This document shows, piece after piece, positions 35,184 to 43,635 of a DNA stretch of 64,000 nucleotides. A model generated the notes under the pieces. That model saw only the letters and a list, made by a program, of their open reading frames with translations, had not been told where the DNA came from and searched no databases. The stretch comes from Streptomyces parvulus (GTDB lineage: Bacteria > Actinomycetota > Actinomycetes > Streptomycetales > Streptomycetaceae): positions 1 to 64,000 of the forward strand of contig NZ_BMRX01000012.1 in the NCBI RefSeq assembly GCF_014648855.1, in the 5' to 3' direction. A program made the translations under genes and the position numbers. Within the stretch, counting starts at the first letter, position 1. Each line of letters opens with the position of its first letter.

Positions 35184-35233
35184 CGGTCGGTCGTCTCCCA
35201 GGACAGGACGGCAGGGCGAGGTCGGTCCTCCCC

Positions 35234-35434
35234 ATCTGTCATCGGAACCTGAGAGGTTCGCCACGACCACCGGAGTACGGCGATCAGGGCTTGCACCTTG
35301 GGTGGGGCAGCCGTCGCGGCGGCGGCCCGCTTTTCAGATGTGCCTCGCCCGCGCGGTAACGGGGGCCTGAGAGATTCAAGGGAGGGACTTGCTCCTTCGG
35401 CGCCCCGGCGTGGCCGGGGACTCTCCCGCGCGGA
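35234..35434 (-). promoter_or_regulatory. Tandem glycine riboswitch ahead of gcvT
   Basis: On the minus strand, the first aptamer reads GCGGGAGAGTCC, GGCGCCGAAGGAGCAA, CTCCC and GAATCTCTCAGGC (about 35434-35355). It is followed by a second, more diverged aptamer whose 3' end reads GAACCTCTCAGGTTCCGATGACAGAT (about 35350-35234). These are the conserved features of glycine aptamers. Glycine riboswitches upstream of gcvT are documented in Streptomyces and activate the cleavage system in excess glycine. The exact ends are approximate. Confidence 0.9.
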
Positions 35435-35618
35435 TTCAAACGGCCGGTATGCAGTTGGCGCCGCCATCATTGCACGACCGGCCGATCCCCGGGCAGAGCT
35501 GTTCTTGTAACCGGCTTGTGGCAGTAAGCGAACGAAAACGCGAGACCCGCGCATTACCTTCTCTTTACACTCGACGGGGACGGGAACTCGTGAACCGCCC
35601 CAGGGGAGGACGATCACG

Positions 35619-36287
35619 GTGAACAGGACCACTGCCTGCGCCACGGCCCCGGGCCTCGCGCTGCCCGAGCAGCCGGCCGCCCCGGCCCCGCGCTCGCGCG
35701 CCCCGCGACCCGAGCCCGTCGTCCGCGACCTGCGGGACCGGGCCGGGCGCGGCCCGCACGCCCTGCTCTTCGGACCCCGGGACCTGGTGGTGATCACCGG
35801 CCTGCCCGGCAGCGGGAAGTCCACCCTGATGGCGCGCACCGTGCGCGGGCCGCGCATCGACTCGCAGGACACCCGCGACCGCTGGGAGCGCCGGATGCCG
35901 GGCTTCCTGCCGTACGCGCTCTACCGCCCCCTGGTCCGCCTCTCCCACTACGCCGGACTGCGCAGGGCCCTGCGCGGCGGCGGGGGCGTCGTCGTGCACG
36001 ACTGCGGCACCCAGTCCTGGGTGCGCGGCTGGCTGGCCCGGGAGGCCCGCCGCCGCGACGGCACCCTGCACCTGCTGCTCCTCGACGTCGGCGTGGACCA
36101 GGCGCTGGCCGGCCAGCGCGAGCGCGGCCGCGGGGTGTCGCGGTACGCGTTCCTGCGGCACCGGGCGGCCAACTCCCGGCTGCTGCGGGCGGTGACCGGC
36201 GGTGCCCTGCCCGGCGGCTGCACCTCGGCCGTCGTCCTGGACCGGGCGGCGGCGGACGCGCTGCGCCGGATCGCCTTCACCGGCTGA
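35619..36287 (+). CDS. P-loop ATP-binding protein (AAA/kinase-like)
   Basis: 222 residues; GTG start preceded by AGGGGAGG. An Arg/Pro-rich N-terminal 40 residues, then LVVITGLPGSGKSTLMAR, a Walker A of the zeta-toxin/polynucleotide-kinase-like P-loop group. LLLLDVGVDQALAGQRERGRGVSRYAF resembles the LID segment of such kinases. The substrate is unknown. It is divergent from the riboswitch/gcvT promoter and its stop codon falls inside the first unit of a 17-bp tandem repeat. No toxin-antitoxin partner is visible. Confidence 0.7.
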   Translation: MNRTTACATAPGLALPEQPAAPAPRSRAPRPEPVVRDLRDRAGRGPHALLFGPRDLVVITGLPGSGKSTLMARTVRGPRIDSQDTRDRWERRMPGFLPYALYRPLVRLSHYAGLRRALRGGGGVVVHDCGTQSWVRGWLAREARRRDGTLHLLLLDVGVDQALAGQRERGRGVSRYAFLRHRAANSRLLRAVTGGALPGGCTSAVVLDRAAADALRRIAFTG

Positions 36288-36400
36288 TCGCCCTGGCGGG
36301 CTGATCGCCCTGACGGGCTGATCGCCCTGGCGGGCTGATCGCCCTGACGGGCTGATCGCCCTGACGGGCTGATCGTCCTGGCGGGCCGATCGTCGTCGCC
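36282..36400. repeat. 17-bp tandem repeat, seven copies
   Basis: Unit GGCTGATCGCCCTGRCG, R alternating between G and A. Five near-identical copies are followed by two diverging ones (119 bp in all). The array begins inside the stop codon of the P-loop gene, so the TGA is supplied by the first unit. Each unit junction can form a GCCC/GGGC mini-hairpin, so the array could act as a terminator. 17 is not a multiple of 3. Confidence 0.92.
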
Positions 36401-36481
36401 GGGCTGACGGACCGTGGTCCGCTGGGCCGAACGGGTTAGCCTTTCCAGCCAAGACAGCGGTACCAGGCAGGCGGTAGGCAG

Positions 36482-37258
36482 ATGGAGTTCCCCGGTTTCC
36501 CGGCGCAGGCGCACCCCCACCCGCACGGCGGCTGGCCGGGCAACGAGCTGGAGGAGGTGCTCTCCGCCTCCCTCGGCATACCGGGCGCCGGCGGCCGGAT
36601 CGTGGAGGTGCTCGGCCGCAGCTTCCTCTGGGTCCCCCTGCCGAACGGCGGCGGCCCGCACAGCGGCCCCCTCGACCTGCCCTCCCTGGAGATCGACGGC
36701 CAGGCCTACGTGCCGGTGTTCAGCTCCGAGGAGCAGCTCCGGCAGGTCGCCGGGCCGCAGATGGCGTACACCGTCGCCCCCGCCGCCGAGTTCGCCCGCG
36801 GGCTGCCGCCGCAGATCGGCATCGCGGTGAACCCGGAGGGGGTCGTCGGCATCCCGCTGCCGCCGCCGGCCGTGGCCGAACTCTGCCGGGCCGGCCGCAC
36901 CCCGCTGGACGGGCCCGCGTCCGGCGGCCGGGTCCGCCTCTACGAGCCCGACTGGCAGGACGACCCGGTCGACTTCCTGGCCGCGGCGTCCGCCGAGTTC
37001 GCCGCCACCGGCGTCGTGCGCACCGCCCGCCGCTGCCTGGCCGCCGTCGAGACCGCCGACCCGACCCTCTTCGTCGGCGTCGAACTGACCCACTGGGAGG
37101 GCGACGCCCGCGCCCTCCCCCTGGAGGCCCTGGGCCGCGCCCTCACCGCCGCCCCGCCGAAGTGGCCGGTCAACCTGGTCCTCCTGGAGGCCGCCCAGGA
37201 CCCGGTCTGCGACTGGATGCGCGAGCGGGTCCGGCCTTTCTACGACCGGAACTTGTGA
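36482..37258 (+). CDS. SseB-family protein (enhanced serine sensitivity)
   Basis: 258 residues with both SseB-type modules: the N-terminal one (NELEEVLSASLGIPGAGGR, FLWVPLPNGGG, VPVFSSEEQLRQVAG, VAVNPEGVVGIPLP-like segment) and a C-terminal one ending CDWMRERVRPFYDR. SseB was named for enhanced serine sensitivity in E. coli; its molecular role is unclear. It lies close to the serine/glycine catabolic genes, which may be meaningful. A second paralog follows on the same strand. Confidence 0.8.
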   Translation: MEFPGFPAQAHPHPHGGWPGNELEEVLSASLGIPGAGGRIVEVLGRSFLWVPLPNGGGPHSGPLDLPSLEIDGQAYVPVFSSEEQLRQVAGPQMAYTVAPAAEFARGLPPQIGIAVNPEGVVGIPLPPPAVAELCRAGRTPLDGPASGGRVRLYEPDWQDDPVDFLAAASAEFAATGVVRTARRCLAAVETADPTLFVGVELTHWEGDARALPLEALGRALTAAPPKWPVNLVLLEAAQDPVCDWMRERVRPFYDRNL

Positions 37259-37273
37259 GCATCGGCAGGTGAA

Positions 37274-37354
37274 GCGCCCCGCCAGGGGCGCGGGGCTGTG
37301 ACATGTGCGGCTCCGCCGCGTGGGCGCGACCAGCCACCACGCACCCGCACCCGC
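37274..37354 (+). repeat. Dispersed hairpin-bearing repeat, copy B, between the two SseB-like genes
   Basis: Starts with a 7-bp hairpin GCGCCCC-GCCA-GGGGCGC (37274-37291), 16 bp after the first sseB-like stop, so it may double as its terminator. It continues into the core shared with copy A at 10797-10875 (47 of 49 core positions identical). The intergenic setting is what I would expect for this type of repeat. Confidence 0.85.
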
Positions 37355-37450
37355 ATGACGACCGCGCCCCCCGAGCTCCTAGGCGCCCCCCCACCCCGCG
37401 GAGCCGTAAGCTGTTTCCACGACCGGGAACTTCCAGAAAGGGCCACAGAC

Positions 37451-38248
37451 GTGAGCGCCAGCGGCACCACGACCGGGCAGGTCGAGCACATGCTGCGCCA
37501 GGTGACGCCCGGGCGCTACGACGCCTACGAGGCCCTGCTGCGCGCGCTCGCCACCCCCACCTCCGGCCAGGTCTGGATGCTGCTGTGGCAGGGCCAGGCC
37601 GGCTCCCCGGACGCCCAGTACGGGAACATGGAGGTGGGCGGCCACGGCTACGCGCCGTGCGTCACCTCCGCCCAGGAGCTGTCGGCCAGTGGCTGGAACA
37701 GGTCGTACGAGGTGGTCGACGGCCTGGAGGCGGCCCGCGCCCTCTACCCGGACCACTTCGGCCTCTGGCTCAACCCGCACGCCCCAGGCGGCGGCGTCGG
37801 CATCCCCTGGCCCGATCTGCGGCGGATCGCCTCCGGCCTGGACCGCCAGCCCGCCGGACCCCTGCGCCTGTCCGAACCGGCCGTCGAGATCCCGCAGTTC
37901 TACGCCCTGCTCACGCAGAACGCCCACCGCACCCCGGCGGTCCGCGCGCTGCGCCGCGCCTGGGTGCAGCCGACGCTTGGGGCGCCGTATCTCGCCATCG
38001 GCCTGGAGGTCTACGACACCTCCCCGCCCGCCGTCGACGCCGTGCGCGCGATGATGCAGCAGTCGGTCGGCGCCGTGCCCGACGGGCTGGCGGTCTCGAC
38101 GGTGGCGATGACCGACCTCCACGACCCGGTCGCCATGTGGCTGCGCGCCCACGCCCGCCCGTTCTACGACCGCGAGGCCCACGCCCCCGCCCCGGTCCAG
38201 GCGCCTGCGGGCGGGTACGGATACCCTCCGGCCGGGGGCCGGTACTGA
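37451..38248 (+). CDS. SseB-like protein, second paralog
   Basis: 265 residues from a GTG start. It shares the SseB layout with the preceding protein (QVWMLLWQGQ, GGVGIPWPDLRRI, and a C-terminal MWLRAHARPFYDR matching RERVRPFYDR of the neighbour) but is diverged. The C-terminal tail is Ala/Pro/Gly/Tyr-rich (GGYGYPPAGG). The tandem arrangement suggests duplication followed by specialisation. Upstream in-frame extension into the dispersed repeat is not considered coding. Confidence 0.75.
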   Translation: MSASGTTTGQVEHMLRQVTPGRYDAYEALLRALATPTSGQVWMLLWQGQAGSPDAQYGNMEVGGHGYAPCVTSAQELSASGWNRSYEVVDGLEAARALYPDHFGLWLNPHAPGGGVGIPWPDLRRIASGLDRQPAGPLRLSEPAVEIPQFYALLTQNAHRTPAVRALRRAWVQPTLGAPYLAIGLEVYDTSPPAVDAVRAMMQQSVGAVPDGLAVSTVAMTDLHDPVAMWLRAHARPFYDREAHAPAPVQAPAGGYGYPPAGGRY

Positions 38249-38562
38249 CGGTCGCGGGTCCGGCGGCGGAGCGGCCCGTCGGGATCTTCGCGCGTAGATG
38301 GGGGCGTTTGGCGCCCTGTTGTCCCCTCTGCCCCAACTGATCCGTGTCCGGCCCCCGTTACCCACTGTCCGGATAACGGAACACCTCAAACAGCATCACG
38401 GTTGCGCATCCATTCACCGTCAAGTCTGGCTACAGATCGCCCAAGCGTTGAAGACTCCCGCAGCAAGGGGTGGATGTTCGCCCCTTTGTACGACGGACGG
38501 ATCACGCCGCTACAGCGGCAAGTGCGGGCCGGCTACCGCCGGTTGAGAGGGGTCCCTGCCAG
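38249..38562. other. Promoter region of the peptide importer operon
   Basis: A 314-bp gap ahead of the five-gene importer, with a noticeably lower-GC stretch at 38370-38450 that should contain the operon promoter. No ORF with coding character, no riboswitch signature and no strong hairpin were seen. I could not define -35/-10 boxes. Confidence 0.4.
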
Positions 38563-39570
38563 ATGACGGCACCATTGCACGAGCCGACCGCGGAAGCGGC
38601 CCCGAGTGCGGCCGAGGAAGCGGCGGTTGCCGGCGCCGACGCGAAGGCGGTCCAGGGGCGCTCCCTGGGCAGAATCGCCTGGGAGCGCCTGAAGAGGGAC
38701 AAGCTCGCCCTGACGGGCGGCGTCGTGGTGCTCCTCCTCATCGTGGTCGCGATCTTCGCGCCCCTGATCACCAACATCGTCGGCCAGGACCCGGACGTCT
38801 ACCACGAGGACCTGATCGACCCGCTGTTCGGTACGCCCAGGGGATCGCTCGGCGGCATCAGCGGCGACCACTGGTTCGGCGTCGAGCCGGTCAACGGCCG
38901 CGACATCTTCGCCCGCATCGTCCACGGTGCCCGGATCTCGCTGCTCGTCGGCTTCCTCTCCGCGGTCGTCGCCGTGATCATCGGAACCGTCCTGGGTGTG
39001 CTCGCCGGCTTCTTCGGCGGCTGGGTCGACGCCCTGATCAGCCGGGTCATGGACGGTCTGCTGGCCTTCCCGCAGCTGCTCTTCATCATCGCGCTGGTCT
39101 CGGTCATGCCGAACGAGATGCTGGGACTCAGCGGCACGGGCGTGCGCCTCTTCGTCATGATCCTCGTCATCGGCTTCTTCGGCTGGCCCTACATCGGACG
39201 CGTGGTGCGCGGCCAGACGCTCTCCATGCGTGAACGGGAGTACGTGGAGGCGGCCCGGTCCCTCGGGGCCGGACGCTTCTACATCCTGTTCAAGGAACTG
39301 CTGCCCAACCTGGTGGCCCCGATCATCGTGTACACGACGATGATGATCCCCACCAACATCCTCACCGAGGCGGCACTCAGCTTCCTGGGCGTGGGCGTCA
39401 AGCCGCCCACGTCGTCCTGGGGGCAGATGCTCTCGAGCGCGATCGACTACTACCAGTCGGATCCCATGTACATGGTGATCCCCGGTCTGGCGATCTTCAT
39501 CACCGTTCTTGCCTTCAACCTCTTCGGCGACGGCGTACGCGATGCGCTGGACCCGAAGGGCTCCCGCTGA
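38563..39570 (+). CDS. Peptide ABC importer permease, DppC/OppC type
   Basis: 335-residue inner-membrane permease. The N-terminal tail is Ala/Glu-rich, then the first helix (LTGGVVVLLLIVVAIFAPL). It includes the DppC-type periplasmic start (HWFGVEPVNGRDIFARIVHGARISL) and the EAA loop EYVEAARSLGAGRFYILFKELLPN that contacts the ATPases. First gene of the operon: C, substrate-binding protein, B, D, F. The gene order is unusual because the permeases are split by the binding protein. Confidence 0.92.
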   Translation: MTAPLHEPTAEAAPSAAEEAAVAGADAKAVQGRSLGRIAWERLKRDKLALTGGVVVLLLIVVAIFAPLITNIVGQDPDVYHEDLIDPLFGTPRGSLGGISGDHWFGVEPVNGRDIFARIVHGARISLLVGFLSAVVAVIIGTVLGVLAGFFGGWVDALISRVMDGLLAFPQLLFIIALVSVMPNEMLGLSGTGVRLFVMILVIGFFGWPYIGRVVRGQTLSMREREYVEAARSLGAGRFYILFKELLPNLVAPIIVYTTMMIPTNILTEAALSFLGVGVKPPTSSWGQMLSSAIDYYQSDPMYMVIPGLAIFITVLAFNLFGDGVRDALDPKGSR

Positions 39571-39640
39571 CCTGCCGTACCGGCAAGCGACCCGTGGCAC
39601 CTGCACGGGGTCTCTCATCTAATCCGGAGGATCCGAGATC

Positions 39641-41434
39641 GTGACTACCCAACGCACCTCAGGGCGGCGCAAGCAGGCCATGGCCGCTGCCGCAGTGGTC
39701 GCCGCGCTGCTGACCACGGCGGCGTGCGGCGGCGGCGGTGACAGCGACGGGGGATCGAAGAACGGCGCGGCCGGCTTCGACGCCGCGAACAACAAGATCG
39801 CCCAGGCCGACCTGGCCAAGAAGGGCGGCGAGCTGAAGTTCGCCAGCGCCCAGGACGCCGACTCGTGGGACACCACGCGCGGCTACTACGGCTTCATGTG
39901 GAACTTCTCGCGGTACTACTCCCGCCAGCTCGTCACCAACACGCCGGCGCCGGGTGAGAAGGGCGCGGGCGTCACGCCCGACCTCGCCACCGACGTCGCC
40001 AAGGTCTCGGACGACGGCAAGACCTACACGTACACCCTGCGTGACGGCATCACCTGGGAGGACGGCAAGCCGATCACCTCCAAGGACGTCAAGTACGGCA
40101 TCGAGCGCGTGTGGGCGCAGGACGTCCTCTCCGGCGGTCCGACGTACCTCAAGGAGGTGCTCGACCCCGAGGACAAGTACCAGGGTCCCTACAAGGACAA
40201 GTCCGCGGACAAGCTGGGCCTGAAGGCCATCGAGACGCCGGACGACAAGACCATCGTCTTCAAGCTGCCGCAGGCCAACTCGGACTTCGAGGAGATGCTC
40301 GCGCTGACCTCGGCGTCCCCGGTCCGCCAGGACAAGGACACCAAGTCCAAGTACGGCCTGAAGCCGTTCTCCTCCGGCCCGTACAAGTTCCAGTCCTACA
40401 ACCCGGGCAAGGACCTCACCCTGGTCCGCAACACCGAGTGGAAGCAGGAGTCGGACCCGGTCCGCAAGGCGTACCCGGACAAGGTCACGATCAAGTTCTT
40501 CACCAACGCCAACGAGCTGGACCAGCGCCTGATCGCCGGTGACTACGACGTCGACCTGGCCCAGACCGGTCTGTCGCCGCAGGGCCGCACCACCGCCCTG
40601 AAGCAGCACGAGGGCAACGTGGACAACCCGGTCTCCGGCTACATCCGCTACGCGGTCTTCCCGCAGAGCGTGAAGCCGTTCGACAACATCCACTGCCGCA
40701 AGGCGGTGCTCTACGGGGCCGACCACGTCTCGCTCCAGACCGCGCGCGGCGGCCCGCAGGCCGGTGGCGACATCGGCACCAACATGCTGCCGCCGTCGGT
40801 GCCGGGCTCCGAGGGCCAGAAGTACGACCCGTACGAGATGGCGGGTGCCAACAAGAAGGGCAACGTCGCCAAGGCCAAGGAAGAGCTGAAGGCCTGCGGC
40901 AAGCCGAACGGCTTCAAGACCACCATCGCGGTCCGCAACAACAAGCCGGTCGAGGTGGCCACCGCCGAGTCCCTCCAGGCGTCGCTGAAGAAGATCGGCA
41001 TCACGGTCGACATCGACCAGTTCGACGGCTCGCAGACCGCCGGCATCATCGGCAGCCCCTCGAACGTGCTGAAGAAGAACTACGGCATCATCATCATGGG
41101 CTGGGGCCCCGACTTCCCGTCGGTCCAGGGCTACGGTCTCCCGCTGTGGAGCAGCGACTACATCCTCGAGAGCGGTAACAACAACTACGCGCTCATCAAG
41201 GACAAGGAGATCGACGGCCTGTTCGACAAGTACGTCACCACCCTGGACGACGCCGGCAAGGCGGACATCTCCAAGCAGATCAACCACAAGGTGATGGAGG
41301 GCGGCTACTACCTGCCCTTCGTCTTCGAGAAGTTCATCAACTGGCGCTCCAGCCGCCTGGCGAACGTCTACACGTCCGACGGCTACAGCGGCATGTACGA
41401 CTTCGTCAACCTCGGCCTGAAGTCCTCGAAGTAA
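39641..41434 (+). CDS. Peptide-binding lipoprotein (SBP family 5)
   Basis: 597-residue extracytoplasmic solute-binding lipoprotein. Signal sequence with lipobox TTAAC (Cys near 29) followed by a Gly/Ser/Asp linker. Family 5 motif: TYTYTLRDGITWEDGKPITSKDVKYG. A C-terminal lobe contains MGWGPDFPSVQGY. GTG start preceded by CCGGAGGATCC. Codon use is strongly biased to Streptomyces optimal codons, suggesting high expression. A strong hairpin follows it before the next permease gene, which would favour excess binding protein over transporter. Confidence 0.93.
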   Translation: MTTQRTSGRRKQAMAAAAVVAALLTTAACGGGGDSDGGSKNGAAGFDAANNKIAQADLAKKGGELKFASAQDADSWDTTRGYYGFMWNFSRYYSRQLVTNTPAPGEKGAGVTPDLATDVAKVSDDGKTYTYTLRDGITWEDGKPITSKDVKYGIERVWAQDVLSGGPTYLKEVLDPEDKYQGPYKDKSADKLGLKAIETPDDKTIVFKLPQANSDFEEMLALTSASPVRQDKDTKSKYGLKPFSSGPYKFQSYNPGKDLTLVRNTEWKQESDPVRKAYPDKVTIKFFTNANELDQRLIAGDYDVDLAQTGLSPQGRTTALKQHEGNVDNPVSGYIRYAVFPQSVKPFDNIHCRKAVLYGADHVSLQTARGGPQAGGDIGTNMLPPSVPGSEGQKYDPYEMAGANKKGNVAKAKEELKACGKPNGFKTTIAVRNNKPVEVATAESLQASLKKIGITVDIDQFDGSQTAGIIGSPSNVLKKNYGIIIMGWGPDFPSVQGYGLPLWSSDYILESGNNNYALIKDKEIDGLFDKYVTTLDDAGKADISKQINHKVMEGGYYLPFVFEKFINWRSSRLANVYTSDGYSGMYDFVNLGLKSSK

Positions 41435-41489
41435 CCGGTACACCCGCCGTACGGCACGAAAGGCAGGTGAAGGCCGGCGCGGCGTGACC

Positions 41490-41520
41490 GCGGGCCGCCG
41501 GACGACCTCCGGCGGCCCGC
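41490..41520 (+). terminator. Strong hairpin between binding-protein and permease genes (partial terminator or mRNA stabiliser)
   Basis: Perfect 13-bp stem GCGGGCCGCCGGA (41490-41502) with TCCGGCGGCCCGC (41508-41520), 5-nt loop, 22 bp before the next GTG. It lies inside an evident operon, so it more likely attenuates or protects the upstream mRNA than ends the transcript. Confidence 0.6.
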
Positions 41521-41542
41521 GATCCGCGGCGGGCCGTAAGCT

Positions 41543-42541
41543 GTGCTCGCTTACCTCATCAGGCGGCTGTTCGCCGCCGTAGTGATGCTCGTGGTCATCA
41601 TCCTGGTGGTCTTCGGCATCTTCTTCCTCGTCCCCAAGTGGGCGGGCGTCGACATCGCCACGAGCTTCGTGGGCAAGCAGGCCGACCCGGCCTCCGTCGA
41701 GGCGGTGCGCCAGAAGCTGGGCCTGGGCGACCCGATCTTCGTCCAGGCCTGGGAGTTCTTCAAGGCGATCTTCGCCGGCCGGACCTACTCGGGCGGCGGC
41801 GACGTCACCGAGTGCGCGGCCCCGTGCTTCGGCTACTCCTTCCGCAGCGAGCAGGCCGTCTGGCCGGTGCTGACCGAGCGTTTCCCGGTGACCCTGGCTC
41901 TCGCGCTCGGTGCGGCCGTGCTGTGGCTGATCTTCGGCCTCGCGGCGGGCGTGCTCTCCGCGCTCAAGCGGGGCACCCTGTGGGACCGCGGTGCGATGGT
42001 CGTCGCGCTGGCGGGCGTCTCCCTGCCGATCTACTTCACCGGTCTGCTCAGCCTCGCGGTCTTCTCCCACAGCCTGGGGTGGATCAACGCGGAGTTCGTC
42101 CCGCTGGACGAGAGCTTCTCCGGCTGGTTCGGCGGCATGATCCTGCCCTGGATCACCCTGGCCTTCCTGTACGCGGCGATGTACGCCCGGATCACCCGGG
42201 CCACGATGATGGAGATCCTCGGCGAGGACTACATCCGCACGGCGCGGGCCAAGGGCCTCAAGGAGCAGGTCGTCATCCGCAAGCACGCGATGCGGTCCAC
42301 GCTGACCCCGCTGCTGACCATGCTCGGCATGGACCTCGGCGCCCTCATGGGCGGCGCGATCCTGACCGAGACCACGTTCAGCCTCCCCGGCCTCGGCCAG
42401 AAGGTGCTGGACGCGATCCAGAACCAGGACCTGCCCTTTATCCTGGGTGTCGTCCTGATCACTTCTCTCGCGGTGCTGATCGCCAACCTCGTGGTGGACG
42501 TCCTGTACGCCGTGATCGACCCCCGGGTGAGGCTCGCATGA
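41543..42541 (+). CDS. Peptide ABC importer permease, DppB/OppB type
   Basis: 332 residues, GTG start MLAYLIRRLFAAVVMLVVII, the classic DppB N-terminus. The large periplasmic insert contains two cysteines (CAAPC). The EAA loop is EDYIRTARAKGLKEQVVIRKHAMR. The C-terminus VVDVLYAVIDPRVRLA is canonical. No clear Shine-Dalgarno sequence is visible. The stop overlaps the start of the first ATPase gene by 4 bp. Confidence 0.92.
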   Translation: MLAYLIRRLFAAVVMLVVIILVVFGIFFLVPKWAGVDIATSFVGKQADPASVEAVRQKLGLGDPIFVQAWEFFKAIFAGRTYSGGGDVTECAAPCFGYSFRSEQAVWPVLTERFPVTLALALGAAVLWLIFGLAAGVLSALKRGTLWDRGAMVVALAGVSLPIYFTGLLSLAVFSHSLGWINAEFVPLDESFSGWFGGMILPWITLAFLYAAMYARITRATMMEILGEDYIRTARAKGLKEQVVIRKHAMRSTLTPLLTMLGMDLGALMGGAILTETTFSLPGLGQKVLDAIQNQDLPFILGVVLITSLAVLIANLVVDVLYAVIDPRVRLA

Positions 42542-43635
42542 CCGAACTCAGCAAGAGCGGGGCGGCCGTGGGCGAGCCCACCGGCACCTCGCCCGCTCCG
42601 AAGGCATTCCTGGAAGTGCGCGACCTCAAGGTGCACTTCCCCACCGACGACGGCCTGGTCAAGTCCGTCGACGGGCTCACCTTCCAGCTGGAGAAGGGCA
42701 AGACCCTCGGCATCGTCGGCGAGTCCGGCTCCGGCAAGTCGGTGACCTCGCTCGGCATCATGGGCCTGCACACCGCCGGCCAGTACGGCAAGCGCAAGGC
42801 CCAGATATCCGGCGAGATCTGGCTGGACGGGACCGAGCTGCTCTCCGCCGACCCGGACCACGTGCGCAAGCTGCGCGGCCGGAACATGGCGATGATCTTC
42901 CAGGACCCGCTGTCCGCGCTGCACCCGTACTACACGATCGGGCAGCAGATCGTGGAGGCGTACCGCATCCACCACGACGTGGACAAGAAGACCGCCAAGC
43001 GCCGCGCCGTGGAGATGCTCGACCGCGTCGGCATCCCGCAGCCGGACAAGCGGGTGGACAGCTACCCGCACGAGTTCTCCGGCGGTATGCGCCAGCGCGC
43101 GATGATCGCGATGTCGCTGGTCAACAACCCCGAACTGCTCATCGCGGACGAGCCGACCACCGCCCTGGACGTGACCGTCCAGGCGCAGATCCTGGACCTG
43201 ATCCGGGACCTGCAGAAGGAGTTCGGCTCCGCGGTCATCATCATCACCCACGACCTGGGCGTCGTCGCCGAACTGGCCGACGACCTCCTGGTGATGTACG
43301 GCGGCCGGTGCGTCGAGCGGGGCCCGGCGGAGAAGGTGTTCTACGAGCCCCGGCACCCCTACACCTGGGGCCTGCTCGGCTCGATGCCGCGCCTCGACCG
43401 CGACCAGCAGGAACGCCTCATCCCGGTCAAGGGCTCCCCGCCCTCCCTCATCAACCTCCCGTCCGGCTGCGCCTTCAACCCGCGCTGCCCGTACGCCGAC
43501 GTGCCCAAGGACGACGTCACGCGCACGGTCCGCCCGGAGCTGACCGAGGTCGGCGGCAGGCACTGGGCGGCCTGCCACATGTCGCAGGAGCAGCGGGAGC
43601 GGATCTGGACCGAAGAGATTGCGCCGAAGCTGTGA
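42538..43635 (+). CDS. Peptide ABC importer ATPase, DppD/OppD type
   Basis: 365 residues. Walker A GESGSGKSV, signature EFSGGMRQRAMIA, Walker B LLIADEPTTALDV, H-loop ITHDLGVVAEL, and the oligopeptide C-terminal segment with cysteines (SGCAFNPRCPYA) found in OppD-type subunits, which may hold an Fe-S cluster in some homologs. ATG overlaps the dppB stop (ATGA); the gene end overlaps the next GTG. Confidence 0.93.
   Translation: MTELSKSGAAVGEPTGTSPAPKAFLEVRDLKVHFPTDDGLVKSVDGLTFQLEKGKTLGIVGESGSGKSVTSLGIMGLHTAGQYGKRKAQISGEIWLDGTELLSADPDHVRKLRGRNMAMIFQDPLSALHPYYTIGQQIVEAYRIHHDVDKKTAKRRAVEMLDRVGIPQPDKRVDSYPHEFSGGMRQRAMIAMSLVNNPELLIADEPTTALDVTVQAQILDLIRDLQKEFGSAVIIITHDLGVVAELADDLLVMYGGRCVERGPAEKVFYEPRHPYTWGLLGSMPRLDRDQQERLIPVKGSPPSLINLPSGCAFNPRCPYADVPKDDVTRTVRPELTEVGGRHWAACHMSQEQRERIWTEEIAPKL

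Noticed and set aside
36282..36400. CRISPR array
   Set aside because: The units are only 17 bp, contiguous and without spacers; no cas genes are nearby.
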